A stretch of DNA of 64,000 nucleotides from Ignavibacteria bacterium (GCA_025612245.1 JAAXKQ010000001.1:62001-126000), one strand, 5' to 3'. Shown: positions 35,991 to 47,040, counted from the first letter of the stretch. Program-made: numbers and translations. Notes: generated by a model from the letters alone, not told the origin.

Positions 35991-38081
35991 ATGAAAACAA
36001 AATTTTTACTATTCCTATCAATATTATTCTTTTCTGCCTTCTCGGTCTATGCCCAGGATGGACAAAAAAGAATTAATAAAATAACTGATGACGATAATTC
36101 AAAGTATACCAACATCGGAAATATAGGCCTTACGCTTACAAATTTCGGCATGTATGGAAACGGATTCAGCGGAACCTGGCCAAAGCAGCCCTCGTGCGAA
36201 TACCCTCTGGGAAGCGGCATTGAACACATATTTGCCGGGGGACTCTGGGTCGGAGGCTATATTAGCAAAGATCCCTCAATTAACGGCAGCAAGACCGGAC
36301 CTTTTGTAACAACAGGGGCAGTTGACAAATCCTCAGTCTCCTCCCGCGGCGGCGGTTTTGAGTACACGAACCTTCCCGGCAGCCGTATTGTTGAAAGATC
36401 CAGCCTCCTTACTTCCAAGAATTTTAACCCGCAGGCCGTATCGCATCAGGATTTCGTCATGGATTTCGTGGACACAAACCGTGTCCTGGTCGGTTCAAGC
36501 AACGAACCAATTCCCGACCATACGCCCCTTGGCATTGCAGTTCACCAGGAAGCTTATGCCTGGAACTATACCTTCGCCAATTTCTTCGTCATAATGAACT
36601 ACTGGATCAAAAACGTCACCGATAAGTATCTCGACAGCGTTTTTGTAGGCCTCTGGACGGACACGGTAATCAGAAACACGATAGTTTCACCTCCCGGAAC
36701 GAGCAACTTTTTTACGCATGGCGGGAACGGCTATTCCGATTCCTTGAGGATCGGCTACGAATTCGACTCCAACGGAGACGTCGGCTTTACGGACAGCTAC
36801 GTCGGTGTACAGTACCTGGGCTCAACACCAGAGAAAAACGGAGCAAATTTTGTCAGCTGGACGCACTCAAACACAAGTGATGTAATTTATTTTACGCCAA
36901 TGGACGACATGCAGAGATATGCCAAGATGAACGGCTTTTTTGCCGATGGCATCAGGCTTCAGAACATTAATCCCGCAAACCTGCAGGCTCCAAGCAACCG
37001 CTCAATTTTAATGACCGCAGGGCCGTTTTCTCAGATTGCCCCGGGAGACTCCATAAATGTTTCATTTGCCATTGTATGCGCAAAGAAGTACGGCACTGAC
37101 CTGGCTTCACTCGATACAAAAGAAGAGAAGAAAAACCTCTTCTCAAATGCCGGCTGGGCACTCAGGGCTTATAACGGCGAGGACAGAAACGGCAACGGCG
37201 TTCTGGATCCGGGTGAGGACCTGGACGGGGACGGCAAAATTAAAAGGTTTATCCTGCCTGCGCCGCCTGCTTCTCCGGAGATCAAGGTGGTTCCCGAGGA
37301 CAGGAAAGTTGCAATTTACTGGGATAAGCATGCCGAGGAATCTATTGACCCCATCTCTTCAAAAAAGGATTTCGAAGGCTACAGGCTTTACAGGACAAAT
37401 GCCGGTTATGACCTTACTGCAACGCAGGACGTACTGGGATCTTTAGTCCTTCTCTCGGAATTTGACAGCCTTAATAATTCGGTTGGCTACAACACCGGTT
37501 TTTCAAAGGTAAGGCTGAATGAGCCCGTGACGTTCCCGGGAGATACGAACAAGTACTACTATAAATTTGAAATTGACAACCTCTTAAACGGCTGGCAATA
37601 TACATACTCTGTAACAGCTTTTGACAAAGGGGACCCGGGCAATGACCTCGAAAGCCTTGAATCAAGCGTGCTTGCTTCCTCAAGGCGCGTAATACCGGGA
37701 ACACCTGCAACCTCAGATAAAAACGTTCAGATAGGAGTATATCCGAACCCATATTACGGGAGCGCATACTGGGATGGCTCTTCTGAAAGGTTGAGGAAAA
37801 TATATTTTTATAATCTTCCGGCAAAATGTGAAATTACGATTTACACACTTGCCGGCGACATTGTAAAAAGAATACAACACGATTCCAATAGCAATGGAAG
37901 CGATTTAAGATGGTTTGAAACTTATGCTAAGGATGGTAAGCAGATAATGTCGGGCGGCGAACACGCCTGGGATATAATCAGCGATAATGATCAGGCCATT
38001 GCAAGCGGGTTGTACTTGTTTACTGTAAAGGATTCCAATACCGGCGAAATTAAAACCGGCAAATTCCTGATCATTAAATAA
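35991..38081 (+). CDS. Large secreted protein with FN3-like and C-terminal sorting-like domain
   Basis: A 696-residue protein starting at ATG 35991, with signal peptide [22 protein letters not shown]. The first about 400 residues are a conserved-looking beta-rich domain of unknown function ([32 protein letters not shown]). Next is a calcium-loop segment [18 protein letters not shown], an FN3-like domain ([19 protein letters not shown]), and a C-terminal beta domain with VYPNPYYGS and a final GKFLIIK, which matches T9SS type A sorting in outline. It is probably displayed on the surface. It heads the second envelope block, but its product is unrelated to known SusD proteins. Confidence 0.7.
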   Translation: MKTKFLLFLSILFFSAFSVYAQDGQKRINKITDDDNSKYTNIGNIGLTLTNFGMYGNGFSGTWPKQPSCEYPLGSGIEHIFAGGLWVGGYISKDPSINGSKTGPFVTTGAVDKSSVSSRGGGFEYTNLPGSRIVERSSLLTSKNFNPQAVSHQDFVMDFVDTNRVLVGSSNEPIPDHTPLGIAVHQEAYAWNYTFANFFVIMNYWIKNVTDKYLDSVFVGLWTDTVIRNTIVSPPGTSNFFTHGGNGYSDSLRIGYEFDSNGDVGFTDSYVGVQYLGSTPEKNGANFVSWTHSNTSDVIYFTPMDDMQRYAKMNGFFADGIRLQNINPANLQAPSNRSILMTAGPFSQIAPGDSINVSFAIVCAKKYGTDLASLDTKEEKKNLFSNAGWALRAYNGEDRNGNGVLDPGEDLDGDGKIKRFILPAPPASPEIKVVPEDRKVAIYWDKHAEESIDPISSKKDFEGYRLYRTNAGYDLTATQDVLGSLVLLSEFDSLNNSVGYNTGFSKVRLNEPVTFPGDTNKYYYKFEIDNLLNGWQYTYSVTAFDKGDPGNDLESLESSVLASSRRVIPGTPATSDKNVQIGVYPNPYYGSAYWDGSSERLRKIYFYNLPAKCEITIYTLAGDIVKRIQHDSNSNGSDLRWFETYAKDGKQIMSGGEHAWDIISDNDQAIASGLYLFTVKDSNTGEIKTGKFLIIK

Positions 38082-38161
38082 AAAGCCCGGTTCTCTTTAA
38101 GCCTTGTTTAATTGCAGGGTACTCCGGATTTATTTTGTTATTAACATATTATGAGGTAATT

Positions 38162-40312
38162 ATGAAACTAAAATATTTACTGATTTTTTCACTGCTTTTG
38201 AGCGCTTCCTCCTTTGCTCAGAGGGTTTATCCCTTAAAGACCATCAGGGAGATTCAGTTCCATTCTGATGAGGATCTTTTGGCAGGTAAACAGGCAGCAG
38301 CTATAACCGATACGGTGAGGATCCGTGCAATTGCAATGCACAGCACACTGAGGGATCCGAATAGCTCAACCTCGCAGCCTTTTATTTTCCCTACCAGTAC
38401 TTCAGGCCTGGTGTTGTACGTCCAGGATTCAACAAAGGAATGGGGGGGAATGCAGGTATATCAGGGCGGCCAGTCAATCTCTACTTCACTCTGGACAGCA
38501 GATTCCGCACAGTATATCGAGTTTACTGGCTATGCCAAGGAATATAATGCTGTAACAGAGTTTATGCTGGTTACCACTCCTGTTCCAATTCCGATCAACA
38601 CACTCGACCAGGCAAAAAACAGGCCTGCTCCGGTTGAACTGAAGCTGAGTGATTTAGTGGAAAACGGACAGATGAACCCACTTGCTGAAAAATATGAGAA
38701 CATGTATGTCATCCTAAGAAATGTCACCGTTATCAACAGGAATACGGCAGACGGTTCCTTCATGATACAGGATGAGAAGGGTAATTCAATGTATATGTAC
38801 GCCCAGTCGGGATACAATGCAATAAAGAAATATCCTTTTACCGGCTACACCGGTTACGTCCTGCCGCAGAACGGCGCAAAACTCGACTATATAAAGGGTA
38901 TAATTACGGACAGGTGGACCGAATCTTCAACATCACACAAAGGGTACTACATCTCACCATTGTATCCTGAAGATATTAAGATCGGGGCACAGCCGCCTAT
39001 TATTTCCAACATCAAGAGAAATACGGATTTAGTTACCCCAAATCAGGCAGTTGACGTTACCGCTTCCATTATGCCCCAGGCAGGCGGCAGCATCAGTGAA
39101 GCCAAGGTTTTCTACAGGGTAAACGGCAGCGCATACAGTTCGCTTGCAATGACAAAGACTGCAGATACAACAGTCTTCAAAGCAACAATTCCTGCCGGAG
39201 CAAAAGATTCGGCTCTGGTTGACTTTTATGTATGGGCAAAAGACAACATTAACCAGGAAGCTTCCAACCCGGCTGTTTTAGATACAGGAAAAAGCAACTA
39301 CCTTTACATGGTTCTAAACAGGCCTCTTACTATAAAGGACGTTCAGTACAGTCCCTTTGGCGGCGGCTACGGTCCTTATTCAGGTTACAAGGTTACACTT
39401 ACCGGTGTAGTTACTGCCGATACATCAGACATACCGGGTAACGGCGGAACATACCTTGAACAGCAGAGAATATTTATGCAGGATGGCTCGACCCCGTGGA
39501 GCGGAATATGGGTCAAAGGAGCAAAAGTCCTTGGCGTAAAAAGAGGCGACAAGATTACTGTAAGCGGAATGGTTATTGAAGACTACAATCTTACCAAGCT
39601 CGATTCCATTACGGCATTTACAACGGTCTCGTCAAATAACCCGCTTCCAGCACCGGTTGAGCTTTCAACGAGTGACATTGCAACAAAGACAAACGGTACG
39701 GTTGATGCAGAAAAGTACGAAGGCATGCTCGTAAAATACAATAATGTTACAATTGACAAGCAAAATGCCGATGACAATACAAAGTATAACGACGGCGAAA
39801 TTCTGGTATCTGACCAGTCCGGAACCGGTACAAGAATTGAACTTAATGACGGAGCTGCTACCTACCATAACAGCTGGGATACACTGATTGTCAAGAACAC
39901 CAACTGGACGGCATTGTACAAAGGCAACAAGTTCAGCAGCATAACCGGCGTTCTTATCTTCAGCGACAGCAATTACAAGCTCGTCCCAAGGAAAAACGAC
40001 GACTTCCAGGGCTATGTAAGCGGAGTTGAATCCGTAAATGTTACCCCTGCAGCATACGGCCTGAGCCAGAATTACCCGAATCCGTTTAACCCTTCAACTG
40101 TAATTGAATATACAATTCCAAGGGGTTCAATGGTTTCATTGAAGGTCTTTAACCTGCTTGGGCAGGAAGTAAAGACACTGGTAAACCAGTTCCAGAACGG
40201 CGGAACCTACAAGGCAACTTTTGATGCAAGCAGACTGCCTTCAGGAATTTATTTCTACCAGCTGAATGCAGGCAGCTTTAACTCTGTAAAGAAAATGCTT
40301 CTTGTGAAGTAA
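38162..40312 (+). CDS. Secreted OB-fold-like repeat protein with T9SS sorting domain
   Basis: A 716-residue protein from ATG 38162 (GAGGT upstream), signal peptide [20 protein letters not shown]. Two similar modules (about residues 30-280 and 390-625) each have strands of the type [25 protein letters not shown] and [20 protein letters not shown], which look like the OB-fold domains found beside secreted nucleases. An Ig-like region lies between them. The C-terminus is a clear type IX sorting domain: [18 protein letters not shown] to KKMLLVK. No nuclease active site is visible. It may bind a ligand at the cell surface. Confidence 0.78.
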   Translation: MKLKYLLIFSLLLSASSFAQRVYPLKTIREIQFHSDEDLLAGKQAAAITDTVRIRAIAMHSTLRDPNSSTSQPFIFPTSTSGLVLYVQDSTKEWGGMQVYQGGQSISTSLWTADSAQYIEFTGYAKEYNAVTEFMLVTTPVPIPINTLDQAKNRPAPVELKLSDLVENGQMNPLAEKYENMYVILRNVTVINRNTADGSFMIQDEKGNSMYMYAQSGYNAIKKYPFTGYTGYVLPQNGAKLDYIKGIITDRWTESSTSHKGYYISPLYPEDIKIGAQPPIISNIKRNTDLVTPNQAVDVTASIMPQAGGSISEAKVFYRVNGSAYSSLAMTKTADTTVFKATIPAGAKDSALVDFYVWAKDNINQEASNPAVLDTGKSNYLYMVLNRPLTIKDVQYSPFGGGYGPYSGYKVTLTGVVTADTSDIPGNGGTYLEQQRIFMQDGSTPWSGIWVKGAKVLGVKRGDKITVSGMVIEDYNLTKLDSITAFTTVSSNNPLPAPVELSTSDIATKTNGTVDAEKYEGMLVKYNNVTIDKQNADDNTKYNDGEILVSDQSGTGTRIELNDGAATYHNSWDTLIVKNTNWTALYKGNKFSSITGVLIFSDSNYKLVPRKNDDFQGYVSGVESVNVTPAAYGLSQNYPNPFNPSTVIEYTIPRGSMVSLKVFNLLGQEVKTLVNQFQNGGTYKATFDASRLPSGIYFYQLNAGSFNSVKKMLLVK

Positions 40313-40361
40313 TTTTTGGGCAATAGAGTTTTAGTGTGCTCTTATTTTTAGGCTTTGTTTT

Positions 40362-40406
40362 CTCCCGCTTCCTCTAGAAAAAAAAGGAAGCGGGAGAATG
40401 TTTTTG
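40362..40406 (+). terminator. Terminator after the OB-fold-like T9SS gene
   Basis: CTCCCGCTTCCT and AGGAAGCGGGAG form a perfect 12-bp stem around an A-rich loop, followed after three bases by TTTTT. It divides the two T9SS genes from the lipoprotein/TonB unit, so these are at least two transcripts. Confidence 0.82.
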
Positions 40407-40507
40407 ATCATCATTTCGTCTTTTGTGTTATCGCAAGCTCTATTAGTTTAGAAATAATTGAAGTTGTATCTAAAGGATAATTTCTCAATACCATTTAACT
40501 TAATAAA

Positions 40508-42088
40508 ATGAAGAAGCTTTTACGTTTTGTACCTTTTATACTTCTGGCTCTTTTTATTTCGGCGTGCAACGAAGGTATTACGGATCTACTCTCGCCGAAT
40601 GAAGCCCCGCATACTTACATGTCCCTGATGCCAGATGGCGACATATCAAAGCAGCCCAGCAAGCTGAAGGTCAGCTGGTGGGGTGACGACCCGGACGGCC
40701 TGGTTGTAGGATATTATTTTACCTGGGACGACGTGCACTGGTCGTTTACGACAAGAAACGACAGCACATTTGCCTTAAAGATCGGAGCCTCAGATGTAAA
40801 TTATAATTTCAAAGTTGCTGCCGTAGATAACGGCGGAAACGGCGTCTACGACAACTCGGTTGTCCAGAATGGTATTGATTTCGGGCCTGAGCCCTTTATT
40901 GACCAGAACGGGGACGGCAAGTATAACCCCGGTGAAAAGTTTTTTGATATAGGTCTTATAGATCCCAAGCCAGCAAGCCAGAGGTACCCAATAAAAAATT
41001 CGGCCCCGAGCCTGCAGTTTAACAAGCTGACTGAACTGCCCGCAGTTTCTTATCCCGTAATGACTTTAGGCTGGGACGCAGGGGATATTGACGGGGATGA
41101 GACAATTGTAAAGATTAACATTGCCCTTAACGATACGACAAATTTTGTAAGTCTGCCCGGCAACACAAGGCTCGTCATGCTGCGCATGAGGGACTTCAAT
41201 ACACCGGGAGCACAGACAGAGATATTGCTCAACGCTTCGGAAGGAAGCGTATTTCCACAGAAGCTAAGCGGCCTGAAGCTGAATGACTACAACAGGGTTT
41301 ACATTCAGGCTGAGGACGTTTCGGGCGCAAAAAGCAGCTTTACGGCACTGCCGTCGGCTACAAAGAAGTGGTACGTCAAGAAACCCGTAAGCAATCTGCT
41401 TATCATTGACGATAATAAGAGTGATGATGCTGCAACGGATTTCTACAAGACTGCCTTTAACGGCATGCGCGGCGGAGCTCTATCGGGTAAATATGAACTC
41501 TGGGATATAATCAATAACAAAGTCCCATATGAAAACCTGACTTTTTATGAAACGCTTAAATTCTTTAAGTACATATTCTGGTTCTCGGATGACGCGCCGA
41601 ACCTTTCGCTTGCAAGCATATCATCCAGGAAGTTTGTTGATAATGGCGGGAAGATAACATTCTCTATGTCCTTGCCTGCAAAGCTGGACAACAATGCCAC
41701 GCAGACTGAAAACAACGTGATGCTGAATAATTTATTGAGGTCTTTCCTCCCGGTTGATTCCGTAGGCGGCACGTTTAAGAAAGATTTCATTACTACACTG
41801 TTTACCAGCAATGGTAATATTTCCAGTCCTAATTCGGAGTATCCGGCTTTGAAGTCAATTTCATCGCTTTACTCCGTAAGAACTGTATATCCTAAAGAAT
41901 CGTATGCTTATCCAATTTATAACCTTGAGACCTCGCTCATATCCGGCAACAAGACAATTGGCATAAGGGATTCCGGGAAGAAATTGTTTTTTATTGCACT
42001 GCCTCTTTCTAAAGTTGACGGCAACCAGGGGAATGTGAAACTGTTACTGGAAAAGATCTTTTTTGAGGACTTTGGTTTAACATTATGA
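40508..42088 (+). CDS. Outer-membrane lipoprotein with FN3-like and GATase-like domains
   Basis: A 526-residue lipoprotein with lipobox FISAC (Cys20). The first half contains FN3/Ig-like strands (KLKVSWWGDDPDGLVVGYYFTWDD) and a calcium-loop segment DQNGDGKYNPGEKFFD. From about residue 295 a Rossmann-like domain begins with SNLLIIDDNKSDDAATDFYKTAF and continues through FFKYIFWFSDDAPNLSL; this resembles the amidotransferase-like (GATase-1 fold) domains of secreted proteins, but no catalytic Cys-His pair is seen. It occupies the position where a SusD lipoprotein would stand next to a SusC receptor, without SusD features. Its stop overlaps the receptor's ATG (ATGA). Confidence 0.72.
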   Translation: MKKLLRFVPFILLALFISACNEGITDLLSPNEAPHTYMSLMPDGDISKQPSKLKVSWWGDDPDGLVVGYYFTWDDVHWSFTTRNDSTFALKIGASDVNYNFKVAAVDNGGNGVYDNSVVQNGIDFGPEPFIDQNGDGKYNPGEKFFDIGLIDPKPASQRYPIKNSAPSLQFNKLTELPAVSYPVMTLGWDAGDIDGDETIVKINIALNDTTNFVSLPGNTRLVMLRMRDFNTPGAQTEILLNASEGSVFPQKLSGLKLNDYNRVYIQAEDVSGAKSSFTALPSATKKWYVKKPVSNLLIIDDNKSDDAATDFYKTAFNGMRGGALSGKYELWDIINNKVPYENLTFYETLKFFKYIFWFSDDAPNLSLASISSRKFVDNGGKITFSMSLPAKLDNNATQTENNVMLNNLLRSFLPVDSVGGTFKKDFITTLFTSNGNISSPNSEYPALKSISSLYSVRTVYPKESYAYPIYNLETSLISGNKTIGIRDSGKKLFFIALPLSKVDGNQGNVKLLLEKIFFEDFGLTL

Positions 42089-44898
42089 AAAAAATTATAC
42101 TAATTACTTTCTTTTCAATTTTGATGTCTGTTCAGCTATTTTCCCAGGAAAAGGGGAGAATTGAGGGAAAGATTTCCGATGCCAAATCAAAGGAAACGCT
42201 TCCCGGGGTAAATGTTGTCGTTAAGGGAACTTACTACGGGGCGCAGTCGGATGCCTCGGGTAAATTTGTCATAAACAACGTTTCAACCGGAACCTATACA
42301 ATTGAAGTCTCCTTCATCGGTTATAAAACCGTTCAGTTTACCGGCATCAAAATAGAAGCCAATAAAACAAAATCTCTCGACGTAAAGCTTGAGGAGTCGG
42401 CTCTCACACTTGATAAAGACGTGGTCATAATCGGTGAAAAGCCGCTGGTTGACGTGGAGGAAACACAGAGCAAAAAGACGCTCTCAAGAGACGACATTGA
42501 AATGGCCTCGGTTGAAAATGTGAGCGACCTGGTAACGCAGCAGGCGGGCGTAATCAAGACAGATAATGAAATACATATCCGCGGCGGGCGCTCTTATGAA
42601 AATGCACTTCTTTTAGACGGCGTTTCCGTGCAGGATCCGCTTTCGGGCACCGGCTTCGGCCTGCAGCTTTCTTCGAACGCACTCGAGGAAGTGGAGGTTA
42701 TAACGGGAGGCTATAATGCCGAATTCGGGCAGGCTACCTCGGGTGTTGTTAACGTTAAGACCAGAGAAGGCGGCGACAAGTTCCACGGGTATCTTTCATA
42801 CAAGAAAGACAACTTTGGAGACAAAACCTCGCCGCATGTATTTAATATAGATATAATGGAAGCCAACCTGAGCGGTCCCGAACCGGTGACGCAGTTCCTG
42901 CTCCCGGCACTTGGACTGAAAATTCCCGGGGAAGTATCTTTCTTTGGAAGCGCCTATGTGGGGCTCAGCGATGGAATTACTCAGGGATATAAAAAGACAA
43001 ATTCCGGGAGGCTTAATTCTTCCATTTTCTACGGAACGAGGTTTTCTCCAAGGCAGGAAAACAGCCTTTCGGTTCTAGGCAAACTGACCTACAAGATTAC
43101 CCCTACAATGAAGCTGGTTTATTCATATAACCACTCTGTAGACATTAACCAGAATTCACAGTCGCTGCAGTCGAACCTGGAATATGTGGAACCGAGCCCC
43201 GGCTACCAGTATGAATTCCAGAATATACTCGAGAACGCAAACGTCTATACGCATGACAATATATACAATACAGTTACGTGGACGCATACATTAAATTCAA
43301 AAACATTTTATGAACTGAAGCTGAGCAATTACTTTACGCACCTGCGCTCGGATGCAAACGGACTGAACTGGAAGGATTACACTGAACCAAAAGACATTAC
43401 AAACTTTCCTTTTCAGTATTATAACACCGGGCGCGATACGATCGGCGTGATTCCGGGCGACGGCTTCTGGGACCTGGGTAACCCTTACACGTGGCACGAC
43501 CACTACTTTGAAGAGTATTCCATTAAAGGCGACCTTACGAGCTTTTTTGACGAAAAGAATAAGTTTAAGGCCGGCTTTAACTTATCATTGACCGAAATGC
43601 AGCTGTTGGATATTTACATGCCGTGGATCGGGACAATGGGCCTTAATAACGATTACTACAAGGTTTATCCTGCAACAGGTGCATTCTATGCTCAGGATAA
43701 CATTAACTTCTCCGGTATGATCCTTAATTTCGGTTTGCGTATGGATTACTGGTTCCCGGGTAAATACGTGGATGACGCCGTTGCAAACCCGGATGTAGTT
43801 ACGATACCGGATCAGATAAGAAAAGAATATTACGACGATACGTACAAGTTTTTCGGCAACAGGCGTTTCAAGGCACGCCTGAGCCCGAGGCTCGGTATTT
43901 CGCACCCGATTTCGGATAATCAGACTTTGTTCTTCTCATACGGACACTTCAGCAAATGGCCAAAGCCGCAGTTTGTTTATGCAAAGCTGAGCCCGTTGGG
44001 TGCGAAGTCCTCTTTCCAGAAATTCGGCAACCCGAACCTGAATCCCGAGACCACGGTAGCATACGAGCTTGGCCTCAAGACGCAGTTTTCGGAAAACGAC
44101 GTAATGACGGTTACGGCATACTATAAGGATATTTTCGACTACATATCGACACGGTCTGCCGTAATTACATCGGCAAGGTTTGCCTCGCAGAGCTTTATTA
44201 CGTATACAAACCAGGATTATGCGCGCTCCAGGGGTCTTGAGTTTGAGTACAAGAAAAGGATCGGCCGCTCCTTCAATGCCGAGGCCTCACTGGCTTATGC
44301 AATTGTTACCGGTAAAAGCTCTTCTGCAGATGAAGGCGCACTGGTTGTAAGAGGAAATCTCAACGAGTCGATTAAGGAGATTTACACAGGCTGGGACAGG
44401 CCTTTTACGGGCTCCCTGGTTATGAATTACACGGTGTTAAAAGATGAGCCTCTCTTCGGGTTTGCTCCCGGAATCCTGGACGACTATAATGTCTATCTCA
44501 AATTTTTCTATGAGTCGGGAAAAAGATATACTGCCGAAGTCTTCACGGGCAACTATGCAACCGACGGAAAGCCGGAGTACAGGACAGATATTGATAACCG
44601 TTACGGAATGATTGCAAAGGACTGGTACTGGGTTGACCTGAACGTTGAAAAGTATTTCAAATTAGCCGGACTTAGAATGTCCGTCTTTATGGAAATTAAC
44701 AACCTCCTGGATACAAAGAATTCGGCTATAATTGACCCTGTAACCGGGCGCGCCTACGAATACGGCGATCCGGTGCCGAACTCATGGAACGATCCCAAAT
44801 ACCCGGACCTTCAGGCTCCGATTAATCCTTACCCGGACAATCCGGCAAGATATCTAACTAGACGAAACATTAAATTTGGTTTAAGCGTAAAATTCTGA
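42085..44898 (+). CDS. TonB-dependent outer-membrane receptor (SusC-like, with carboxypeptidase-like domain)
   Basis: A 937-residue receptor. Signal peptide 1-20, then a carboxypeptidase-regulatory-like domain (EGKISDAKSKETLPGVNVVVKGT, about 24-110), a plug domain (VSDLVTQQAGVIKTDNEIHIRGGRS, GYNAEFGQATSGVVNV, about 130-240), and a 22-strand-type barrel with a final KFGLSVKF whose C-terminal Phe is typical of outer-membrane insertion. Such receptors import oligosaccharides, peptides or chelates with energy from TonB. The substrate cannot be read. It is coupled by four-base overlap to the lipoprotein upstream and lies one base ahead of the PorV-like gene. Confidence 0.9.
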   Translation: MKKIILITFFSILMSVQLFSQEKGRIEGKISDAKSKETLPGVNVVVKGTYYGAQSDASGKFVINNVSTGTYTIEVSFIGYKTVQFTGIKIEANKTKSLDVKLEESALTLDKDVVIIGEKPLVDVEETQSKKTLSRDDIEMASVENVSDLVTQQAGVIKTDNEIHIRGGRSYENALLLDGVSVQDPLSGTGFGLQLSSNALEEVEVITGGYNAEFGQATSGVVNVKTREGGDKFHGYLSYKKDNFGDKTSPHVFNIDIMEANLSGPEPVTQFLLPALGLKIPGEVSFFGSAYVGLSDGITQGYKKTNSGRLNSSIFYGTRFSPRQENSLSVLGKLTYKITPTMKLVYSYNHSVDINQNSQSLQSNLEYVEPSPGYQYEFQNILENANVYTHDNIYNTVTWTHTLNSKTFYELKLSNYFTHLRSDANGLNWKDYTEPKDITNFPFQYYNTGRDTIGVIPGDGFWDLGNPYTWHDHYFEEYSIKGDLTSFFDEKNKFKAGFNLSLTEMQLLDIYMPWIGTMGLNNDYYKVYPATGAFYAQDNINFSGMILNFGLRMDYWFPGKYVDDAVANPDVVTIPDQIRKEYYDDTYKFFGNRRFKARLSPRLGISHPISDNQTLFFSYGHFSKWPKPQFVYAKLSPLGAKSSFQKFGNPNLNPETTVAYELGLKTQFSENDVMTVTAYYKDIFDYISTRSAVITSARFASQSFITYTNQDYARSRGLEFEYKKRIGRSFNAEASLAYAIVTGKSSSADEGALVVRGNLNESIKEIYTGWDRPFTGSLVMNYTVLKDEPLFGFAPGILDDYNVYLKFFYESGKRYTAEVFTGNYATDGKPEYRTDIDNRYGMIAKDWYWVDLNVEKYFKLAGLRMSVFMEINNLLDTKNSAIIDPVTGRAYEYGDPVPNSWNDPKYPDLQAPINPYPDNPARYLTRRNIKFGLSVKF

Positions 44899-44899
44899 T

Positions 44900-45877
44900 A
44901 TGAAGAAATTATTAATAATATTTTTTGTTTGCATTCTGAGCTTTGAGGCAAAAGCTCAGCTCTTTCCGACCCTGGGCGGACAGAGGGCTGGTATTTCGGC
45001 GCTTCAGTTCCTTAAGGTTGGTGTGGGCGGAAGAGCCGCTTCAATGGGCGACGCCTTTGTGGCTGTGGCAAATGACGTTTCCGCACTATACTGGAACCCC
45101 GCGGGACTGATTCAGGCACCTTCGGACCAGGTGATGTTTTCACATAATGAATGGCTCGTGGACATAAAGCACGACTTTGTTGGAGGGCTTTACCACCTGA
45201 ACTCAAACGATGCCGTGGGCTTCGCACTTACGTCACTTCACATGAAAGACATGCCTGTTACAACCGAAACTCAGCCTTTCGGAACGGGTGAGTACTTTAC
45301 ATTCGGCGACGTTGCCTTTGCTGTTTCATATTCAAGAAAGATGACTGAGCAGTTCAGCTTCGGCGGCAGCATCAGGTACGTCGAGGAAACGATGGACAAG
45401 CTAAAGATGCGCGGCGTGATGATAGACCTGGGAACATACTACTGGACCGGGCTGGGTACCTCGAGGTTTGCCGTTACGGTAAGCAACTTCGGCAACAATA
45501 TGGCCCCCGATGGCGACGTCGTTTTGTTTGGCGGCAGAAAACAGTCGCAGTGGCAGTCTTTTTCACCCCCTACAATATTCAGGATCGGCTTTGCTTTTGA
45601 ACCTTACCAGTCGGAAGACCAGATGGTAACTACTTCAATTCAGCTGAACCATCCTAACGACAACAGCGAAAATGTTTCAACTGGTGTTGAATATAAGTGG
45701 AAGAATATTTTTTTCATACGCGGCGGCTATAAGTTTAATGTTGAAGAACAGAACTATTCGCTTGGTGCAGGTGTAAGAATGCCGCTTCGCGTGGCCGACG
45801 TAACTTTTGACTATGCCTTCTCGAACTTTACACGTCTCGGGTCGGCTCACAGATTATCATTAATCCTGGGTTTTTAA
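44900..45877 (+). CDS. PorV/PorQ-family outer-membrane barrel protein
   Basis: A 325-residue protein with signal peptide MKKLLIIFFVCILSFEAKAQ and a FadL/PorV-like barrel. It has the family opening LKVGVGGRAASMGDAFVAVANDVSALYWNPAGL, later YSRKMTEQFSFGGSIRYVEE and a terminal LSLILGF. PorV is the T9SS outer-membrane shuttle that delivers cargo to the attachment complex; PorQ-like relatives are common in Ignavibacteria. It lies directly between the TonB receptor and the NHL lipoprotein with no gaps, which suggests a dedicated partner rather than the general secretion shuttle. Confidence 0.83.
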   Translation: MKKLLIIFFVCILSFEAKAQLFPTLGGQRAGISALQFLKVGVGGRAASMGDAFVAVANDVSALYWNPAGLIQAPSDQVMFSHNEWLVDIKHDFVGGLYHLNSNDAVGFALTSLHMKDMPVTTETQPFGTGEYFTFGDVAFAVSYSRKMTEQFSFGGSIRYVEETMDKLKMRGVMIDLGTYYWTGLGTSRFAVTVSNFGNNMAPDGDVVLFGGRKQSQWQSFSPPTIFRIGFAFEPYQSEDQMVTTSIQLNHPNDNSENVSTGVEYKWKNIFFIRGGYKFNVEEQNYSLGAGVRMPLRVADVTFDYAFSNFTRLGSAHRLSLILGF

Positions 45878-46984
45878 ATGAACTATAGAAAAATAATAAT
45901 GCCATTATTCCTGGCAATATTTGCATTTATTGCGCTTGACTGCGACAAGAATAAACTTGATTTAGAGGGAATCATTGCCTCGCAATCCGGTTCGGATGCC
46001 GGGAAAATCGGCGATACGGTGTATGTAAAGATGAAAGATGACTGGACCGGCTTTGACCATCCCATGGACATAATAGTAGGGACGGAAGATAACACCATTT
46101 ATGTTGCAGATACCTACAATGACAGGATTGTAATGATGAATGTTGCAGGTCAGATTGAAAGCATAAGGAGTGTTAAACATCCGACCGCTCTTGGCATTGA
46201 TCACCTGCAAAACCTGATTGTCTGCGCTCAGATGGAGACTATAATCCAGGGCAAGACCGAGACTGTAAGTGCAGTGTACAAATTTGACATCAGGGCAGCC
46301 GGAGGCCAAATTGCCAACGCCCCGATGTCCAGGATACTGCCCACAAATAACGACCTCAGGTTTATTGATGAAGTAAGGCGCCGTGAATATACGGGAGTCT
46401 GTGTCTTTGCAGACAATTCATTTTATATCAGCAGAAAGGGCTCGGTTAACCAGGGAACATATGACCCTGACAATTCAATACTCATTTTTCAGAAAACCGT
46501 GTCAAAAGAAGATACGCTTATCGGTCCCGTGCCAAATATAACTGCCGATGGAACGGGTTTACTTTCTGCCAACAATATCAGCTCGCTTACCTCCTTCAAG
46601 GGGCAGGGCATGGATATTCTGGTGACGCTCATCGGGCAGAACAGCTTTAAGACACAGTGGCTGCAGTTTGTCTCCACGAACACATACACAGGCTACATCA
46701 ATAAGCTTGAGCCCTCAAATGCCCGCATGATGGCGGTCAACCGCTTTCAGCAGCCCGAGGACGCTGCAGTTGATGAGAGCGGGAATATATTCATTGCCGA
46801 TGCGGCAAAAGACAGCATTTTCAAGTTCAGCCGTTATGGCGAGGAGTTGGAATCCTTTGGCGGAAGCTCCGTCTTCAAGCATCCTTACGCAGTTGCCGTT
46901 TATAATAAGGTCGTCTACGTGGCCGATACGGACAATAACCGCATCTTAAGGTTCCAGCTTTCAACTGACGCCGAGTCGAAGTAA
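45878..46984 (+). CDS. NHL-repeat beta-propeller lipoprotein
   Basis: A 368-residue protein whose ATG follows the previous stop without a gap. A hydrophobic N-terminus ends at IALDC (Cys near 23), an acceptable but imperfect lipobox. The rest is a propeller with NHL motifs: PMDIIVGTEDNTIYVADTYNDRIVMMN near residue 65, PEDAAVDESGNIFIADAAKDSIFKFS near 290, and PYAVAVYNKVVYVADTDNNRILRF near the end. NHL propellers bind proteins or ligands. It ends the lipoprotein-receptor-PorV-NHL unit. Confidence 0.82.
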   Translation: MNYRKIIMPLFLAIFAFIALDCDKNKLDLEGIIASQSGSDAGKIGDTVYVKMKDDWTGFDHPMDIIVGTEDNTIYVADTYNDRIVMMNVAGQIESIRSVKHPTALGIDHLQNLIVCAQMETIIQGKTETVSAVYKFDIRAAGGQIANAPMSRILPTNNDLRFIDEVRRREYTGVCVFADNSFYISRKGSVNQGTYDPDNSILIFQKTVSKEDTLIGPVPNITADGTGLLSANNISSLTSFKGQGMDILVTLIGQNSFKTQWLQFVSTNTYTGYINKLEPSNARMMAVNRFQQPEDAAVDESGNIFIADAAKDSIFKFSRYGEELESFGGSSVFKHPYAVAVYNKVVYVADTDNNRILRFQLSTDAESK

Positions 46985-46991
46985 TAAAATA

Positions 46992-47040
46992 TTTCTCCCT
47001 GTGAAAAGGCAGCAGTGAATTTTCACGGGCAGGGGAGAAG
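46992..47040 (+). terminator. Hairpin after the NHL lipoprotein gene
   Basis: TTCTCCCTGTGAAAA pairs with TTTTCAC..GGGGAGAA with a five-base bulge. It lies just after the last gene of the envelope unit. There is no strong T-run, so termination is likely but not certain. Confidence 0.5.
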
